A DNA stretch of 64,000 bases from Blattabacterium sp. (Blaberus giganteus) (lineage in GTDB: Bacteria; Bacteroidota; Bacteroidia; Flavobacteriales; Blattabacteriaceae): contig NC_017924.1 of NCBI RefSeq assembly GCF_000262715.1, forward strand, positions 186,001-250,000, in the 5' to 3' direction. This document shows, one piece after another, positions 26,600-36,112 of the stretch (its first letter is position 1; every line of letters starts with the position of its first letter). A program made the position numbers and the translations under genes. The notes below the pieces were generated by a model. It saw only the letters and a program-made list of their open reading frames with translations. It searched no databases and was not told where the DNA came from.

Positions 26600-27379
26600 A
26601 TGCGAATGCATAAATTTTTTTTTAAAAAAAAATTTGATCAGTATTTTTTAAAAGATCGAAATATCGCCAAAAAAATTGTCAATTATCTTTCTTTTAAAAA
26701 TTATAATACAGTAGTAGAAGTTGGACCGGGATTAGGCGTTTTAACTCAATATTTGTTAACTAATCCATGCAATCATGTTTTTTTAATAGAAATTGATAAA
26801 GAATTAACTTTTTTTTTAAAAAAAAGTTTTCCGATTTTAAAAAATCGAATTTTTCATAAAAACTTTTTGAAATGGAATCCGGAAGAAATTAACTTGAAAA
26901 ATTTTGCTATTATTGGAAATTTTCCTTATAATATTTCTTCTAAAATATTATTTCATATCTTAAAATATAACCAATATATTCCAGAATGTATTGGTATGTT
27001 TCAAAAGGAAGTAGCAAAACGAATTACATCTCATAAAGGAAAAAAAACTTATGGAATTTTATCAGTTTTAGTTCAAACATTTTACAACGTAAAATATCTT
27101 TTTACTGTAAAAAAAAAGGTATTTTTTCCGGTTCCTAATGTACAATCTGCAGTTATTTCTTTAATAAGAAAAAATGAAACTATTTACTGTAATAAAAATA
27201 TGTTGTTTGAATGTGTTAAAGTTGCTTTTAATCAAAGAAGAAAAAAGTTAAAAAATTCTTTACAATTGTTTAATCATATTCAAAATTTTCACAAAATACC
27301 ATTTTTAGAAAAAAGAGCAGAAGAATTATCTGTAAAAGAATTTATTCAATTAACAAAAGAAATAGAAATTAGGAAATGA
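26600..27379 (+). CDS. rsmA: 16S rRNA (adenine1518/1519-N6)-dimethyltransferase
   Basis: RsmA (KsgA) dimethylates two adenines in helix 45 of 16S rRNA, a late 30S assembly check. The Rossmann methyltransferase core shows VVEVGPGLGVLTQYLL, VFLIEIDKEL, IGNFPYNISSKILFHIL (NFPY catalytic motif) and VFFPVPNVQSAVISL. Start choices are ATG 26600 (MRMHKFFFKKKFDQYFLKD) or ATG 26606; an upstream ATG at 26558 adds a hydrophobic stretch not in the family. The usual GQHFL block is DQYFL here. A -7-like box TATATTTG (26588-26595) lies just before the start, so a very short leader is possible. Its last 4 nt overlap folD. Confidence 0.94.
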   Translation: MRMHKFFFKKKFDQYFLKDRNIAKKIVNYLSFKNYNTVVEVGPGLGVLTQYLLTNPCNHVFLIEIDKELTFFLKKSFPILKNRIFHKNFLKWNPEEINLKNFAIIGNFPYNISSKILFHILKYNQYIPECIGMFQKEVAKRITSHKGKKTYGILSVLVQTFYNVKYLFTVKKKVFFPVPNVQSAVISLIRKNETIYCNKNMLFECVKVAFNQRRKKLKNSLQLFNHIQNFHKIPFLEKRAEELSVKEFIQLTKEIEIRK

Positions 27380-28239
27380 CTACTAAATTACTAGATGGAA
27401 TTTTATTAGCTAAAGAAATAAGAAATGAAATATATAAAATTATAAAAAAAGAAATACTAAATAAAAACAAACGTGTCCCTCATCTTGGAATTATTTTAAC
27501 AGGAAATAATAGTTCTAGTATAACATATGTTAATAACAAAATTAAAGAATGTAAAAATATAGGAATCAAATATTCTTTAAAACATTTACCTGTTAATTGT
27601 TTAGAAGAAGAATTGTTAGAAGAAATAATAAAAATGAATCAAAACCCATGTATAGATGGTTTTATTGTACAGTTCCCTATAGGAAAACATATAAATCAGG
27701 ACAAAGTAATTTTATCTATCAATCCTAAAAAAGATGTGGATGGATTTCATCCTGAAAATTTTGGAAAAATGGCTTTGGATATGAAAACTTTTTTTCCTGC
27801 TACAGCATTAGGAATATTAACTCTTTTAGAAAGATATAAAATTCAAATATCAGGAAAATATACTGTTATCATTGGAAGAAGTAGAATAGTAGGAAGACCA
27901 ATTAGTCTACTCATGAGTAGAAATAGTAATCTTGGAAATAGCACCGTTACATTGACACATAGTAAAACTAAAAATATAGAATATTACACTCAACAAGCTG
28001 ATATTATTGTAGTAGCAGTAGGTATTCCAGGATTTCTTAAAGGAAAAATGATTAAAAAAGGAGCAATCATTATAGATGTTGGAATACACAATAATGAAAA
28101 AAAAATATTAGGAGATGTTGATTTCTATAGTGTTTATGGAAAGGCTTCTTATTTAACTCCTGTTCCAGGAGGAATAGGGCCTATGACCCGTGTTATGTTA
28201 CTAAAAAATACTTTAATAGCAGCATTAAACAATAGATAA
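27376..28239 (+). CDS. folD: Methylenetetrahydrofolate dehydrogenase / methenyltetrahydrofolate cyclohydrolase
   Basis: FolD interconverts methylene-, methenyl- and 10-formyl-THF in the cytoplasm, supplying purine synthesis and formyl-Met-tRNA. The 287-residue protein shows TYVNNKIKECKNIGI with the catalytic Lys, DGFIVQFPIGKHIN, NPKKDVDGFHPENFG, the NAD(P) site VIGRSRIVGRPISLLMS and LTPVPGGIGPMTRVMLLKNT. It overlaps rsmA by 4 nt (ATGA), indicating translational coupling, and queE follows after 20 nt. Confidence 0.96.
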   Translation: MTTKLLDGILLAKEIRNEIYKIIKKEILNKNKRVPHLGIILTGNNSSSITYVNNKIKECKNIGIKYSLKHLPVNCLEEELLEEIIKMNQNPCIDGFIVQFPIGKHINQDKVILSINPKKDVDGFHPENFGKMALDMKTFFPATALGILTLLERYKIQISGKYTVIIGRSRIVGRPISLLMSRNSNLGNSTVTLTHSKTKNIEYYTQQADIIVVAVGIPGFLKGKMIKKGAIIIDVGIHNNEKKILGDVDFYSVYGKASYLTPVPGGIGPMTRVMLLKNTLIAALNNR

Positions 28240-28259
28240 ATAATATTTTAATTATAAGA

Positions 28260-28871
28260 ATGAAAGAAATCAGCTATCCTATCAAAGAATCATTTTATTC
28301 TATTCAAGGAGAAGGACATTTTTATGGAATAGCTGCATATTTTATTCGTTTTGAAGGATGTAATATAAAATGCGATTGGTGCGATACTAAAGAAAGTTGG
28401 AATATAAAGAAAAAAGATTTTGTTCCAATTCATAAAATTATTGCTAATATTAACAATTATAAAGTGAAAACTGTAATAATTACTGGAGGAGAACCGATGA
28501 TGTGGGACTTATATCCTTTAATTAAAAAATTAAAAAAAAAAGAATATCGTATTCATATTGAAACTTCAGGTTTTTATCCTATAAAAGAAAAATATGTGGA
28601 TTGGATTACAATTTCTCCTAAAAAAATAAAACGACCTATACAAGAAAATTACAAAAAAATTAACGAATTAAAAATTATTATTTCGGATGAAAATGACTTC
28701 TTTTTTGCAGAAGAACAAGCTAATTATGTTAAATCTAAAAATTGTTTTTTATTTTTACAGCCCGAATGGACTAATATTTTTAGAATTATTCCAAAAATAA
28801 TTTCTTATATTAAAGAAAATCCTAAATGGAGAATTTCTCTTCAAATTCATAAAATGTTAAATATTCCTTAG
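28260..28871 (+). CDS. queE: 7-carboxy-7-deazaguanine synthase
   Basis: QueE is a radical SAM enzyme in queuosine (7-deazaguanine) biosynthesis, converting carboxytetrahydropterin to CDG. The 203-residue protein starts YPIKESFYSIQGEGHFYG and has the cluster motif Cys34-x3-Cys38-x2-Cys41 (FEGCNIKCDWCDTKESW), then TGGEPMMWDLYPLI and HIETSGFYPI. Its last 4 nt overlap the end of hisIE on the opposite strand. Retention of a tRNA wobble modification step in a reduced genome is notable; other queuosine genes are outside this window. Confidence 0.93.
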   Translation: MKEISYPIKESFYSIQGEGHFYGIAAYFIRFEGCNIKCDWCDTKESWNIKKKDFVPIHKIIANINNYKVKTVIITGGEPMMWDLYPLIKKLKKKEYRIHIETSGFYPIKEKYVDWITISPKKIKRPIQENYKKINELKIIISDENDFFFAEEQANYVKSKNCFLFLQPEWTNIFRIIPKIISYIKENPKWRISLQIHKMLNIP

Positions 28872-29455
28872 TAAGATTTCGAATGTCTGTTTTCAAGAAT
28901 ATTAATGACATCTTGTATTTCGAATCCCTTTTTTTTCAAAAGAATGAGATAATGAAAAAGTAAATCTGCAGATTCATTTAAAAACAAATTTTGATTATCA
29001 TCTTTAGATTCAATGATAAGTTCTACTGTTTCTTCTCCTAATTTTTGGGATATCCTGTTGATTCCTTTTTTTGATAATTGATATATATAAGAGTTTTCTT
29101 TTTTTTTGTTAATTCTATGCGATATTATATTTTCTAAATGAAATAAAAAATTTTTATTGTTTATTTCTTTCCAACACGTATCCGAACCTTGATGACAAAT
29201 AGGCCCTGCTGGTTTTGCTTTAATTAATAATGTATCTTCGTCACAATCTATTAATATATCTTCAATAAAAAGATAATTTTTACTAATTTCTCCTTTAGTC
29301 CATAATCTTTTTTTAGATCTGCTATAAAAAGTTACTTTTTTTTCATTAATACTCTTTTTATAAGCTTCTTGATTCATATAACCTAACATTAACACTTTAT
29401 CGGTTTTTGAATCTTGAACTATAACAGGAATTAACCCTTTTTTAAAATCTATCAT
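28868..29455 (-). CDS. hisIE: Bifunctional phosphoribosyl-AMP cyclohydrolase / phosphoribosyl-ATP pyrophosphatase
   Basis: HisIE performs steps 2 and 3 of histidine synthesis. The 195-residue protein has the HisI cyclohydrolase half (about 1-100; VLMLGYMNQEAYKKSINEKKVTFYSRSKKRLWTKGE is the signature, then metal-binding CDEDTLLIKAKPAGPICHQGSDTC) and the HisE half (about 105-195; GINRISQKLGEETVELIIESK). It is the last gene of the his operon, 16 nt after hisF. Its 3' end overlaps queE by 4 nt. Confidence 0.96.
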   Translation of the reverse strand: MIDFKKGLIPVIVQDSKTDKVLMLGYMNQEAYKKSINEKKVTFYSRSKKRLWTKGEISKNYLFIEDILIDCDEDTLLIKAKPAGPICHQGSDTCWKEINNKNFLFHLENIISHRINKKKENSYIYQLSKKGINRISQKLGEETVELIIESKDDNQNLFLNESADLLFHYLILLKKKGFEIQDVINILENRHSKSY

Positions 29456-29471
29456 TTTTTTATATGTTTTT

Positions 29472-30239
29472 CTATTGCCCTTCTTCCCTTCTTACAGGGA
29501 TGTGAAGATGATTTAAATAAAATTTTAATTTTGGGATTTCTATTTCTCTATAATGGAATATACTGGCAGCTAAAGCAGCATCTGCTTTTCCTTTTTCAAA
29601 TATTTTATAAAAATCTTCTAATTTTCCAGCTCCACCTGAAGCAATAACTGGGGTGGAAATATTTTCAGATATTTTTTTGGTAATATCTAATGCAAATCCA
29701 TTTTTTGTTCCATCATGATTCATTGAAGTTAATAATATTTCTCCTGCTCCTCTATTGGTTCCTTCCTTAGCCCAATCTAAGGTTTTCATTTGAGTAGAAA
29801 TTCTTCCTCCATTTAAATATACCCACCATTCATTTTTCTCATATTTAGTATCAATAGCTAATACAATACATTGACTTCCAAATCTTTTAGAAAAATGTTC
29901 TAAAAGGTTTGGATTTTTAAAAGCAGCAGTGTTTACAGATATTTTATCTGCTCCCGCATTTAACAAAAGTTCTACATCTCTTTCCTCTTTAATTCCTCCA
30001 CCAACCGTAAAAGGAATATTAATATGACGAGAAATATCTTTCACTAAGCTAATTAATGTTTTACGTTTTTCATTTGTAGCTGTGATATCCAAAAATATTA
30101 ATTCATCTGCTCCTTGTTTTGTATACCAACAAACAAGTTGTATTGGATCTCCAGCATCTTTTAAATGTTTGAAGTTTACTCCTTTTACTGTTCTTCCGTT
30201 TTTTATATCTAAACAAGGGATGATACGTTTAGCTAACAT
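29472..30239 (-). CDS. hisF: Imidazole glycerol phosphate synthase cyclase subunit
   Basis: HisF joins PRFAR with ammonia channelled from HisH to give IGP and AICAR. The 255-residue TIM barrel shows RIIPCLDIKNGRTVKGVNF (catalytic Asp), ELIFLDITATNE, FTVGGGIKEERDVELLLNAGADKISVNTAA, VLAIDTKY (second catalytic Asp) and PVIASGGAGKLEDF. It follows hisA by 2 nt and precedes hisIE by 16 nt. Its partner hisH is one gene further upstream in the same operon. Confidence 0.97.
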   Translation of the reverse strand: MLAKRIIPCLDIKNGRTVKGVNFKHLKDAGDPIQLVCWYTKQGADELIFLDITATNEKRKTLISLVKDISRHINIPFTVGGGIKEERDVELLLNAGADKISVNTAAFKNPNLLEHFSKRFGSQCIVLAIDTKYEKNEWWVYLNGGRISTQMKTLDWAKEGTNRGAGEILLTSMNHDGTKNGFALDITKKISENISTPVIASGGAGKLEDFYKIFEKGKADAALAASIFHYREIEIPKLKFYLNHLHIPVRREEGQ

Positions 30240-30241
30240 AT

Positions 30242-30985
30242 TTAATTATTATTATTTCTTTTTTTTTTCCAATTTTTTAGATGAGATAATGATATTTTAT
30301 TTTCATATATAGCTTTTCCAACAATAACTCCACTACAACCCAAATTAAATAATTTGTCTACATCATCCATGGTACTAATTCCTCCACTTGCAATGAATTC
30401 AATGTCTGGAAATTTTTCGATAATTTTTTTATACAAAATAAAAGAAGGACCTGATAAAACTCCATCTCTAGAGATGTCTGTACAAAAAATTTTTTTAACT
30501 CCATGATTACTTTTTTCCTGTAAAAAATCTAAAAAAGGAAATTCAATGAATTTAGTCCATCCATTTATTGCTATTTTATTATTTTTAACATCTATCCCTA
30601 ATAATATTTTATCTCCTCCATAAGTATAAATCCATTCTTTTAAAAGAAAAGGTTTTTGAACTGCTACGCTTCCAACAGTAGCCATATGTCCTCCACTTTC
30701 AAATACAGTTCGTATATCCTCTTCAGAATGAATTCCTCCTCCAAAATCTATAATTAAATGTGTATGTTTTGCTATTTTTTCTAAAATTTTCCAATGAATA
30801 ACTTTTCCTTTTTTTGCTCCATCTAAATCTACTAAATGAAGTCTAGAAATTCCATGATTTTCCAATAAAAAAGCCATTTCTAATGGGTTGTTATTATAAA
30901 TTTTTTTTCTTTTAAAATCTCCTTGTATTAATCGAACACATTTACCGTCAATCAAATCTATAGCTACTATAATATCCATTCTCAT
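30242..30985 (-). CDS. hisA: Phosphoribosylformimino-5-aminoimidazole carboxamide ribotide isomerase
   Basis: HisA isomerises ProFAR to PRFAR, step 4 of histidine synthesis. The 247-residue TIM barrel has IIVAIDLIDGKCVRLIQGDF with the catalytic Asp, LHLVDLDGAKKG, IIDFGGGIHSEEDIRTVFESGG, FCTDISRDGVLSGPS (second catalytic Asp) and FIASGGISTMDDVDKLF. It sits 4 nt after hisH and 2 nt before hisF. Confidence 0.97.
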   Translation of the reverse strand: MRMDIIVAIDLIDGKCVRLIQGDFKRKKIYNNNPLEMAFLLENHGISRLHLVDLDGAKKGKVIHWKILEKIAKHTHLIIDFGGGIHSEEDIRTVFESGGHMATVGSVAVQKPFLLKEWIYTYGGDKILLGIDVKNNKIAINGWTKFIEFPFLDFLQEKSNHGVKKIFCTDISRDGVLSGPSFILYKKIIEKFPDIEFIASGGISTMDDVDKLFNLGCSGVIVGKAIYENKISLSHLKNWKKKRNNNN

Positions 30986-30989
30986 AAAT

Positions 30990-31586
30990 TTATAATCGAA
31001 TAAAATTTTCTAATATTTTATGTCCTACATAAGAAGATTTTTCTGGATGAAATTGTACAGCATAAAAATTATTTTTTTGCAATGCGGCACTGTAAGTGAC
31101 TATATATTCTGTCTTTGCCGTAGTATATTTTCCTAAAGGGACATAATAACTATGAACAAAATATTGATAACTACCATTTGGTATATTCTCAAATAAAGGA
31201 CCTTTCAGTTTGTGAATTGTGTTCCATCCTATTTGAGGAATTTTCTCATTTTTATCGCTAGATTGAAATTTTTTTACTAATAAATCAAAAATACCTATGC
31301 ATGTAGTACTGCTTTCTTCTGAATATTTACAAAGTAATTGCATGCCCAAACATATTCCCAATACAGGTTGTTCTAATTTTGACAAAAGTAAATCCAATTT
31401 TTTTTCTTTTAAATATTTCATAGCAAAATTAGCTTCTCCAACACCAGGCAAAATAATTTTTTCTGCATTTTGAATTGATTCCTTGGAATCTGTTACTTTT
31501 GCTTGTACTCCTATTCTTTCTAAAGAAAAAAGAACCGATTGCACATTTCCTGCAGGATATTTTATGATAATCGTTTTCATATTCAT
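30990..31586 (-). CDS. hisH: Imidazole glycerol phosphate synthase glutaminase subunit
   Basis: HisH is a class I glutamine amidotransferase that supplies ammonia to HisF. The 198-residue protein shows ILPGVGEANFAMKYL, the nucleophile elbow VLGICLGMQLLCKYSEES and the His-Glu of QFHPEKSS near the C-terminus. Start may be ATG 31586 or ATG 31580 (MNMKTIIIKYPAGN); the latter fits homologues. It follows hisB by 15 nt. Confidence 0.96.
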   Translation of the reverse strand: MNMKTIIIKYPAGNVQSVLFSLERIGVQAKVTDSKESIQNAEKIILPGVGEANFAMKYLKEKKLDLLLSKLEQPVLGICLGMQLLCKYSEESSTTCIGIFDLLVKKFQSSDKNEKIPQIGWNTIHKLKGPLFENIPNGSYQYFVHSYYVPLGKYTTAKTEYIVTYSAALQKNNFYAVQFHPEKSSYVGHKILENFIRL

Positions 31587-31601
31587 AATATTTAAAAGTT
31601 T

Positions 31602-32765
31602 TTATACTATACCTTTAGTACTAGGTATTTTAGTAGAAGAGTTTTTTTGTATTGCCATTTTTATCGCTTTTCCAAAACATTTAAAAATAGATTCTATTTT
31701 ATGATGATCATTTTTTCCTATAGCATGAATATGTAAATTACATCTGGCAGACAAAGAAAAAGATTTAAAAAAATGTGAAAACATTTCAGTAGAAATTTTC
31801 CCTATTTTCTCTCTTAAAAATTTTACTTTCCAAAATAATTGACTTCTTCCTCCAAGATCTAGTGCTATTGTAGATAAACTTTCATCCATAGGAAGAGAAT
31901 AAAATCCATAACGTTCTATTCCTTTTTTATTTCCCAAAGATTGATAAAAAATTTCACCTAAAGTAATTCCAGTATCTTCTATAGTATGATGATCATCTAT
32001 ACAAAGATCTCCTTTAGTTTGAATATTCAAATCTATAGAACCATGAAATGCTATTTGTTGTAAAAGATGATCAAAAAATCTAAGTCCTGTTTGAATATGA
32101 GTTCTTCCTTTTCCATAAAGAGAAATAGTAATTTTAACATTTGTTTCTAATGTCGTTCTTTGATGAACGAATTTTTTAGTTGTGATGGATGATAAATATT
32201 CATAAATTTTTTCCCAACTGTCCGTTTTTAAGGATATTGTTTTTTTTAGGTCTTTTTCATCTATATTAGACAAGTAATTTTTTTCTTCTTGTGTTAAATT
32301 TTTATAATGAGGACTATTTTTAATCCATATAGATTTGCATCCTAAATTTTTAGCTAATAAAACATCTGTTAATCTATCTCCAATGACAAAAGATTCGGAA
32401 ATATTGTAATAATCTGATTTTAAATAATTTTTTAGCATTCCTATTTCAGGTTTTCTATTGATTGATTTTTCTTCTGGAAAAGTTTTATCTATGTGAACAG
32501 AAATAAAATTTATGCCTTCAGTTTTTAAAATATTTAATATATGATTATGTATAGGCCAAAAAATCTTGTCAGGAAATTGATCTGTTCCTAAACCATCTTG
32601 ATTAGATACCATTACTAAATCGTAATTTAGTTCTTGCACTATTTTTGACAAGAAAAATATAATTTTTGGATAAAAATTGATTTTATCAATAGAATCAATT
32701 TGATAAGTTGTATGGTTTTCTAATATAATAGTCCCGTCTCTATCAATGAACAATATTTTTTTCAT
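31602..32765 (-). CDS. hisB: Bifunctional histidinol-phosphatase / imidazoleglycerol-phosphate dehydratase
   Basis: The 387-residue protein fuses an N-terminal HAD phosphatase (about 1-165; FIDRDGTIILE with nucleophile Asp7, VSNQDGLGTDQFP, SFVIGDRLTDVLLAKNLG) to a C-terminal IGP dehydratase (about 195-387; GLRFFDHLLQQIAFHGSIDL, DDHHTIEDTGITLGE, FFKSFSLSARCNLHIHA, NDHHKIESIFKCFGKAIK). It covers steps 6 and 8 of the pathway. It is 7 nt after hisC. All metal-binding histidine clusters of the dehydratase are present. Confidence 0.97.
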   Translation of the reverse strand: MKKILFIDRDGTIILENHTTYQIDSIDKINFYPKIIFFLSKIVQELNYDLVMVSNQDGLGTDQFPDKIFWPIHNHILNILKTEGINFISVHIDKTFPEEKSINRKPEIGMLKNYLKSDYYNISESFVIGDRLTDVLLAKNLGCKSIWIKNSPHYKNLTQEEKNYLSNIDEKDLKKTISLKTDSWEKIYEYLSSITTKKFVHQRTTLETNVKITISLYGKGRTHIQTGLRFFDHLLQQIAFHGSIDLNIQTKGDLCIDDHHTIEDTGITLGEIFYQSLGNKKGIERYGFYSLPMDESLSTIALDLGGRSQLFWKVKFLREKIGKISTEMFSHFFKSFSLSARCNLHIHAIGKNDHHKIESIFKCFGKAIKMAIQKNSSTKIPSTKGIV

Positions 32766-32772
32766 CGTATTT

Positions 32773-33876
32773 TTATTTTTTGATTTGAATGGAATATTTT
32801 TGAATTTGATCTATTAAATACTCATTTTCTTCATGAGTTCCTACTGTAATTCTTAAACAATTATTACATAAAATGATTTTTGAACGATCTCTAACAACTA
32901 TTTTTTTTTTCATTAGATATTGATAAAGGTTTTTTGAGGAATGATTAATTTTTGCTAATAAAAAATTGGCGGAACTAGGATATACTTTTTGAATGATAGG
33001 GATTTTTTTTAAATACTCTCGCATATATTCCCTTTCTGAAAGAATGTTTTTTAAATGAAAAAAAAATAAATCTTTATTTTCTAGAGCTTTAATAGCCATT
33101 TCTTGAGAAAGAACACTGATATTATATGGATATTTTACTTTATTCATCCATTGAATAATATCTTTAGAAGCAATGGCAATTCCTATTCTTAATCCTGCTA
33201 ATCCCCAAGATTTAGAAAGTGTTTGCATAATGATTAAATTTGGATATTTATTAATTTCTATAGATAAAGATTTTTGATTTGAAAAATCTATATACGCCTC
33301 ATCTAAAACGACAATTCCTGTAAATTTTTTTATTATATTTTCAATATATTCTCTTTTAATATCATTTCCAGTAGGATTGTTCGGCGAACAAATAAAAATA
33401 ATTTTACTATATTGATTGATAATTTTTTCTATTTCATAAAAATTTAATTGATAATCTTCTTCTGTAAGAAAAATTTTTCTGATGTCCACTCCGTGAATTT
33501 TTCCACTAACTTCATACATCCCATAAGTGGGAGGAAAAATAATAGCATGATCCATTTTTGGACGAGAAAAAATGCGATATACCAAATCAATAATTTCATC
33601 ACTTCCATTTCCCAAAAATATCTGAGATGAAGAAATATTTTTCAATTCCGATATTTTTTTTTTCAATTCCTTTTGCAAAGGATCCGGATATCTATTATAA
33701 GAATTTAAAAAAGATAAAGGAGATCCGAAAGAATTTTCATTAGCATCTAAAAAAATAGAATTTTTTTCTTTGTTATGTTCTATTCTCGCAGATATATAAG
33801 GATCTATATTTAAAATATTCTCTCTGATTAGAGAATTCAAATTAAACTTATTCATGCATTTACGTTTAAAATTCAT
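32773..33876 (-). CDS. hisC: Histidinol-phosphate aminotransferase
   Basis: HisC is the PLP-dependent aminotransferase of step 7. The protein (367 residues from ATG 33876; 360 from ATG 33855, MNKFNLNSLIREN, which fits the family better) shows FLDANENSFGSP, LGNGSDEIIDLVYR, SPNNPTGNDI, VVLDEAYIDFS and the PLP-lysine motif MQTLSKSWGLAGLRIG. It is separated from hisD by a single base. It may also serve in phenylalanine or tyrosine synthesis, as in some bacteria, but nothing here shows that. Confidence 0.95.
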   Translation of the reverse strand: MNFKRKCMNKFNLNSLIRENILNIDPYISARIEHNKEKNSIFLDANENSFGSPLSFLNSYNRYPDPLQKELKKKISELKNISSSQIFLGNGSDEIIDLVYRIFSRPKMDHAIIFPPTYGMYEVSGKIHGVDIRKIFLTEEDYQLNFYEIEKIINQYSKIIFICSPNNPTGNDIKREYIENIIKKFTGIVVLDEAYIDFSNQKSLSIEINKYPNLIIMQTLSKSWGLAGLRIGIAIASKDIIQWMNKVKYPYNISVLSQEMAIKALENKDLFFFHLKNILSEREYMREYLKKIPIIQKVYPSSANFLLAKINHSSKNLYQYLMKKKIVVRDRSKIILCNNCLRITVGTHEENEYLIDQIQKYSIQIKK

Positions 33877-33877
33877 T

Positions 33878-35173
33878 TTATTTTAATCGAATATTAATAG
33901 ATTTTTTATGTGCTAATAATCCTTCTTCAGAAGATAAAACATTGACACATTCCGATAAATTTTTTAATCCTTTTTTGGATATTTTTTGAAAAGTAATTTT
34001 TTTTACAAAACTATCTATAGATAGTCCACTATAATATTTGGCATACCCATATGTAGGCAATACATGATTTGTTCCAGAAGCATAATCTCCTGCACTAACT
34101 GGAGAATAATTTCCTAAAAAAACAGATCCAGCATTAATTACTTTTTCTCCCCAATAAGAAGCATTTTTACAATTAATAATTAAATGTTCTGGAGCAATTT
34201 GATTTAGTAAAGTCAAACATTTATCTAAAGAGGTAAGAACAATTATTTTGCTTTTTTTCAAAGATTTTTTAACAATATCTCGCTTATTATAAAAAATATC
34301 CAAAAATTGTTTTTTTAATTCTTTTTTAACTTCTTCTACCCAAGATTGATTATTTGTGGTAACCAAAAGAATATAACTTTCTGAATCATGCTCAGATTGA
34401 GATAATAAATCAGCAGCAACGTATTCTGGATTTGCTGTATCATCAGCCATAATTGCTACTTCCGAAGGTCCTGCTGGCATATCTATAGATACAATTCCTT
34501 TTTGGAATACAATTTGTTTAGCAATCGTGACATAAGAATTTCCAGGACCAAATATTTTGTATACAGAAGGAATACTTTCAGTTCCATAAGCCATAGATGC
34601 AATTGCTTGTGCTCCTCCTACTTTATATATACGTGTAATTCCTACATATTTAGCTGTGTATAAAATAGATGGATGAATTTCTCCATCTTTATTTGGGGGG
34701 CTACATAATATAATGTTTTTACATCCTGATAATTTTCCAGGAATTCCTAACATTAACACAGTAGATAATAAAGGAGCAGATCCTCCTGGAATATAAAAAC
34801 CTACTTTTTCGATTGGAATTGTTTTTCTCCAACAAGAAATTCCTTTTGAAATTTCTACTGAAGGTTCCTCATATATTTGTTTTTGATGAAAATGTTTTAT
34901 ATTCTGATATGCAATGTCAATAGATTTTTTTAAACGATTTGAAATTTTCACATGAGCTTTATCTAAATCTTCTTCTGTGACTTGAATGCATTTTATATCT
35001 GCATGATCATATTTTTTTGTATAAGCTTTTAAAGCAACATCTCCATAAATTTTAACATTATCAATAATAGGATCCACTAAATTTTTTAAGTGAGAAATAT
35101 TTTGTAAAGCTCTATTTGAAATAGATTTCCATGTTTTTTCTGGAGGGTGAATATATACTTGAATCATATTCAT
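33878..35173 (-). CDS. hisD: Histidinol dehydrogenase
   Basis: HisD oxidises histidinol to histidine in two NAD-dependent steps. The 431-residue protein shows [87 protein letters not shown] and [12 protein letters not shown] with zinc ligands in the usual places (His within [12 protein letters not shown] further on). It follows hisG by 10 nt. Start is ATG 35173 or 35167 ([11 protein letters not shown]). Confidence 0.97.
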   Translation of the reverse strand: MNMIQVYIHPPEKTWKSISNRALQNISHLKNLVDPIIDNVKIYGDVALKAYTKKYDHADIKCIQVTEEDLDKAHVKISNRLKKSIDIAYQNIKHFHQKQIYEEPSVEISKGISCWRKTIPIEKVGFYIPGGSAPLLSTVLMLGIPGKLSGCKNIILCSPPNKDGEIHPSILYTAKYVGITRIYKVGGAQAIASMAYGTESIPSVYKIFGPGNSYVTIAKQIVFQKGIVSIDMPAGPSEVAIMADDTANPEYVAADLLSQSEHDSESYILLVTTNNQSWVEEVKKELKKQFLDIFYNKRDIVKKSLKKSKIIVLTSLDKCLTLLNQIAPEHLIINCKNASYWGEKVINAGSVFLGNYSPVSAGDYASGTNHVLPTYGYAKYYSGLSIDSFVKKITFQKISKKGLKNLSECVNVLSSEEGLLAHKKSINIRLK

Positions 35174-35183
35174 ATTTCTATTT

Positions 35184-36041
35184 TTATAGTATAATTTTTT
35201 CTATAGGAAGGACTAATATATCTTGAGCTCCAAGTGATTTTAAATTTTCTATTATTCCCCAAAAATCATTTTCATTGACAACAGAATGTACAGAACTACA
35301 TTCTGAATTTGCTAAAGGTAAAATAACTGGACTTTTAATTCCCGGAAGATAAGATATTATTTTTTTCAATTTTTCATTGGGAACGTTTAATAGTATATAC
35401 TTGTTATTTTTAGCTTTTTTTACAGCTCTAATTCGAAATAATAATTTTTCCATTATGATATTTTGTGGGGAACTTAAATGTAGATGTGAAGCTAATACTG
35501 CTTCAGATTGAAGGACTGTTTCCACTTCTTTTAATCCGTTCATAAAAAGCGTGGAACCGCTACTGACTAAATCACAAATACAATCTGCCAATCCTATTCC
35601 AGGAGCGATTTCTACAGCTCCAGATATTTCATGAATTTCTGCATTTATATATCTTTTTTTGAAAAATTCTCTAACCAAAAAAGGATAACTTGTGGCAATC
35701 CGTTTCCCATCTAAATCATTAATATTATTGTAAGATATAGATTTAGGAACGGCTATAGATAGCCTGCATTTTCCAAAACCTAAAGTTTCTTTGATTCTTA
35801 TCTTTTTTCTTTTTTCTAGAAGAACATTTTTTCCAACAATTCCTATATCAGCTACTCCATCTTCTAAATATTGAGGAATATCATCGTCTCTAAGAAAAAG
35901 GACTTCTAATGGAAAATTAAGTGCCGTTGTTTTTAATTTATCTATGCCAATATTCACTTCAATGCTGCAGTCTTTCAGTAACTTGATAGAATCTTCATAA
36001 AGACGACCCGATTTTTGAATAGCTATTTTCAGTTTATCCAT
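35184..36041 (-). CDS. hisG: ATP phosphoribosyltransferase (long form)
   Basis: HisG commits ATP and PRPP to histidine synthesis. At 285 residues it is the long form with a C-terminal ACT-like regulatory domain (about 210-285; ILLNVPNEKLKKIISYLPGIKSPVI), the histidine feedback site. Catalytic parts include LKIAIQKSGRLYEDSIKLL, VADIGIVGKNVLLE, RIATSYPFLVREFFKK and the PRPP loop GAVEIAPGIGLADCICDLVSSGSTL. It is the first gene of hisGDCBHAF-IE, preceded by a promoter-like pair and a strong hairpin in the leader. Confidence 0.96.
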   Translation of the reverse strand: MDKLKIAIQKSGRLYEDSIKLLKDCSIEVNIGIDKLKTTALNFPLEVLFLRDDDIPQYLEDGVADIGIVGKNVLLEKRKKIRIKETLGFGKCRLSIAVPKSISYNNINDLDGKRIATSYPFLVREFFKKRYINAEIHEISGAVEIAPGIGLADCICDLVSSGSTLFMNGLKEVETVLQSEAVLASHLHLSSPQNIIMEKLLFRIRAVKKAKNNKYILLNVPNEKLKKIISYLPGIKSPVILPLANSECSSVHSVVNENDFWGIIENLKSLGAQDILVLPIEKIIL

Positions 36042-36073
36042 AATTCAAATAAATACATACAGGAAAAAATAAT

Positions 36074-36097
36074 AAAAGCTTACTCTTGTAAGCTTTT
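36074..36097. promoter_or_regulatory. Hairpin in the his operon leader (possible attenuator)
   Basis: AAAAGCTTAC and GTAAGCTTTT form a perfect 10-bp stem with a TCTT tetraloop (plus-strand reading), 33-56 nt upstream of hisG. Read on the minus strand it is followed by ATTATTTTTTCC, a T-rich tract. It lies between divergent genes, so it cannot be an ordinary 3'-end terminator. No short ORF rich in His codons is visible between the predicted promoter and the hairpin. Confidence 0.5.
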
Positions 36098-36112
36098 TAA
36101 GTTTTAGTAGAT

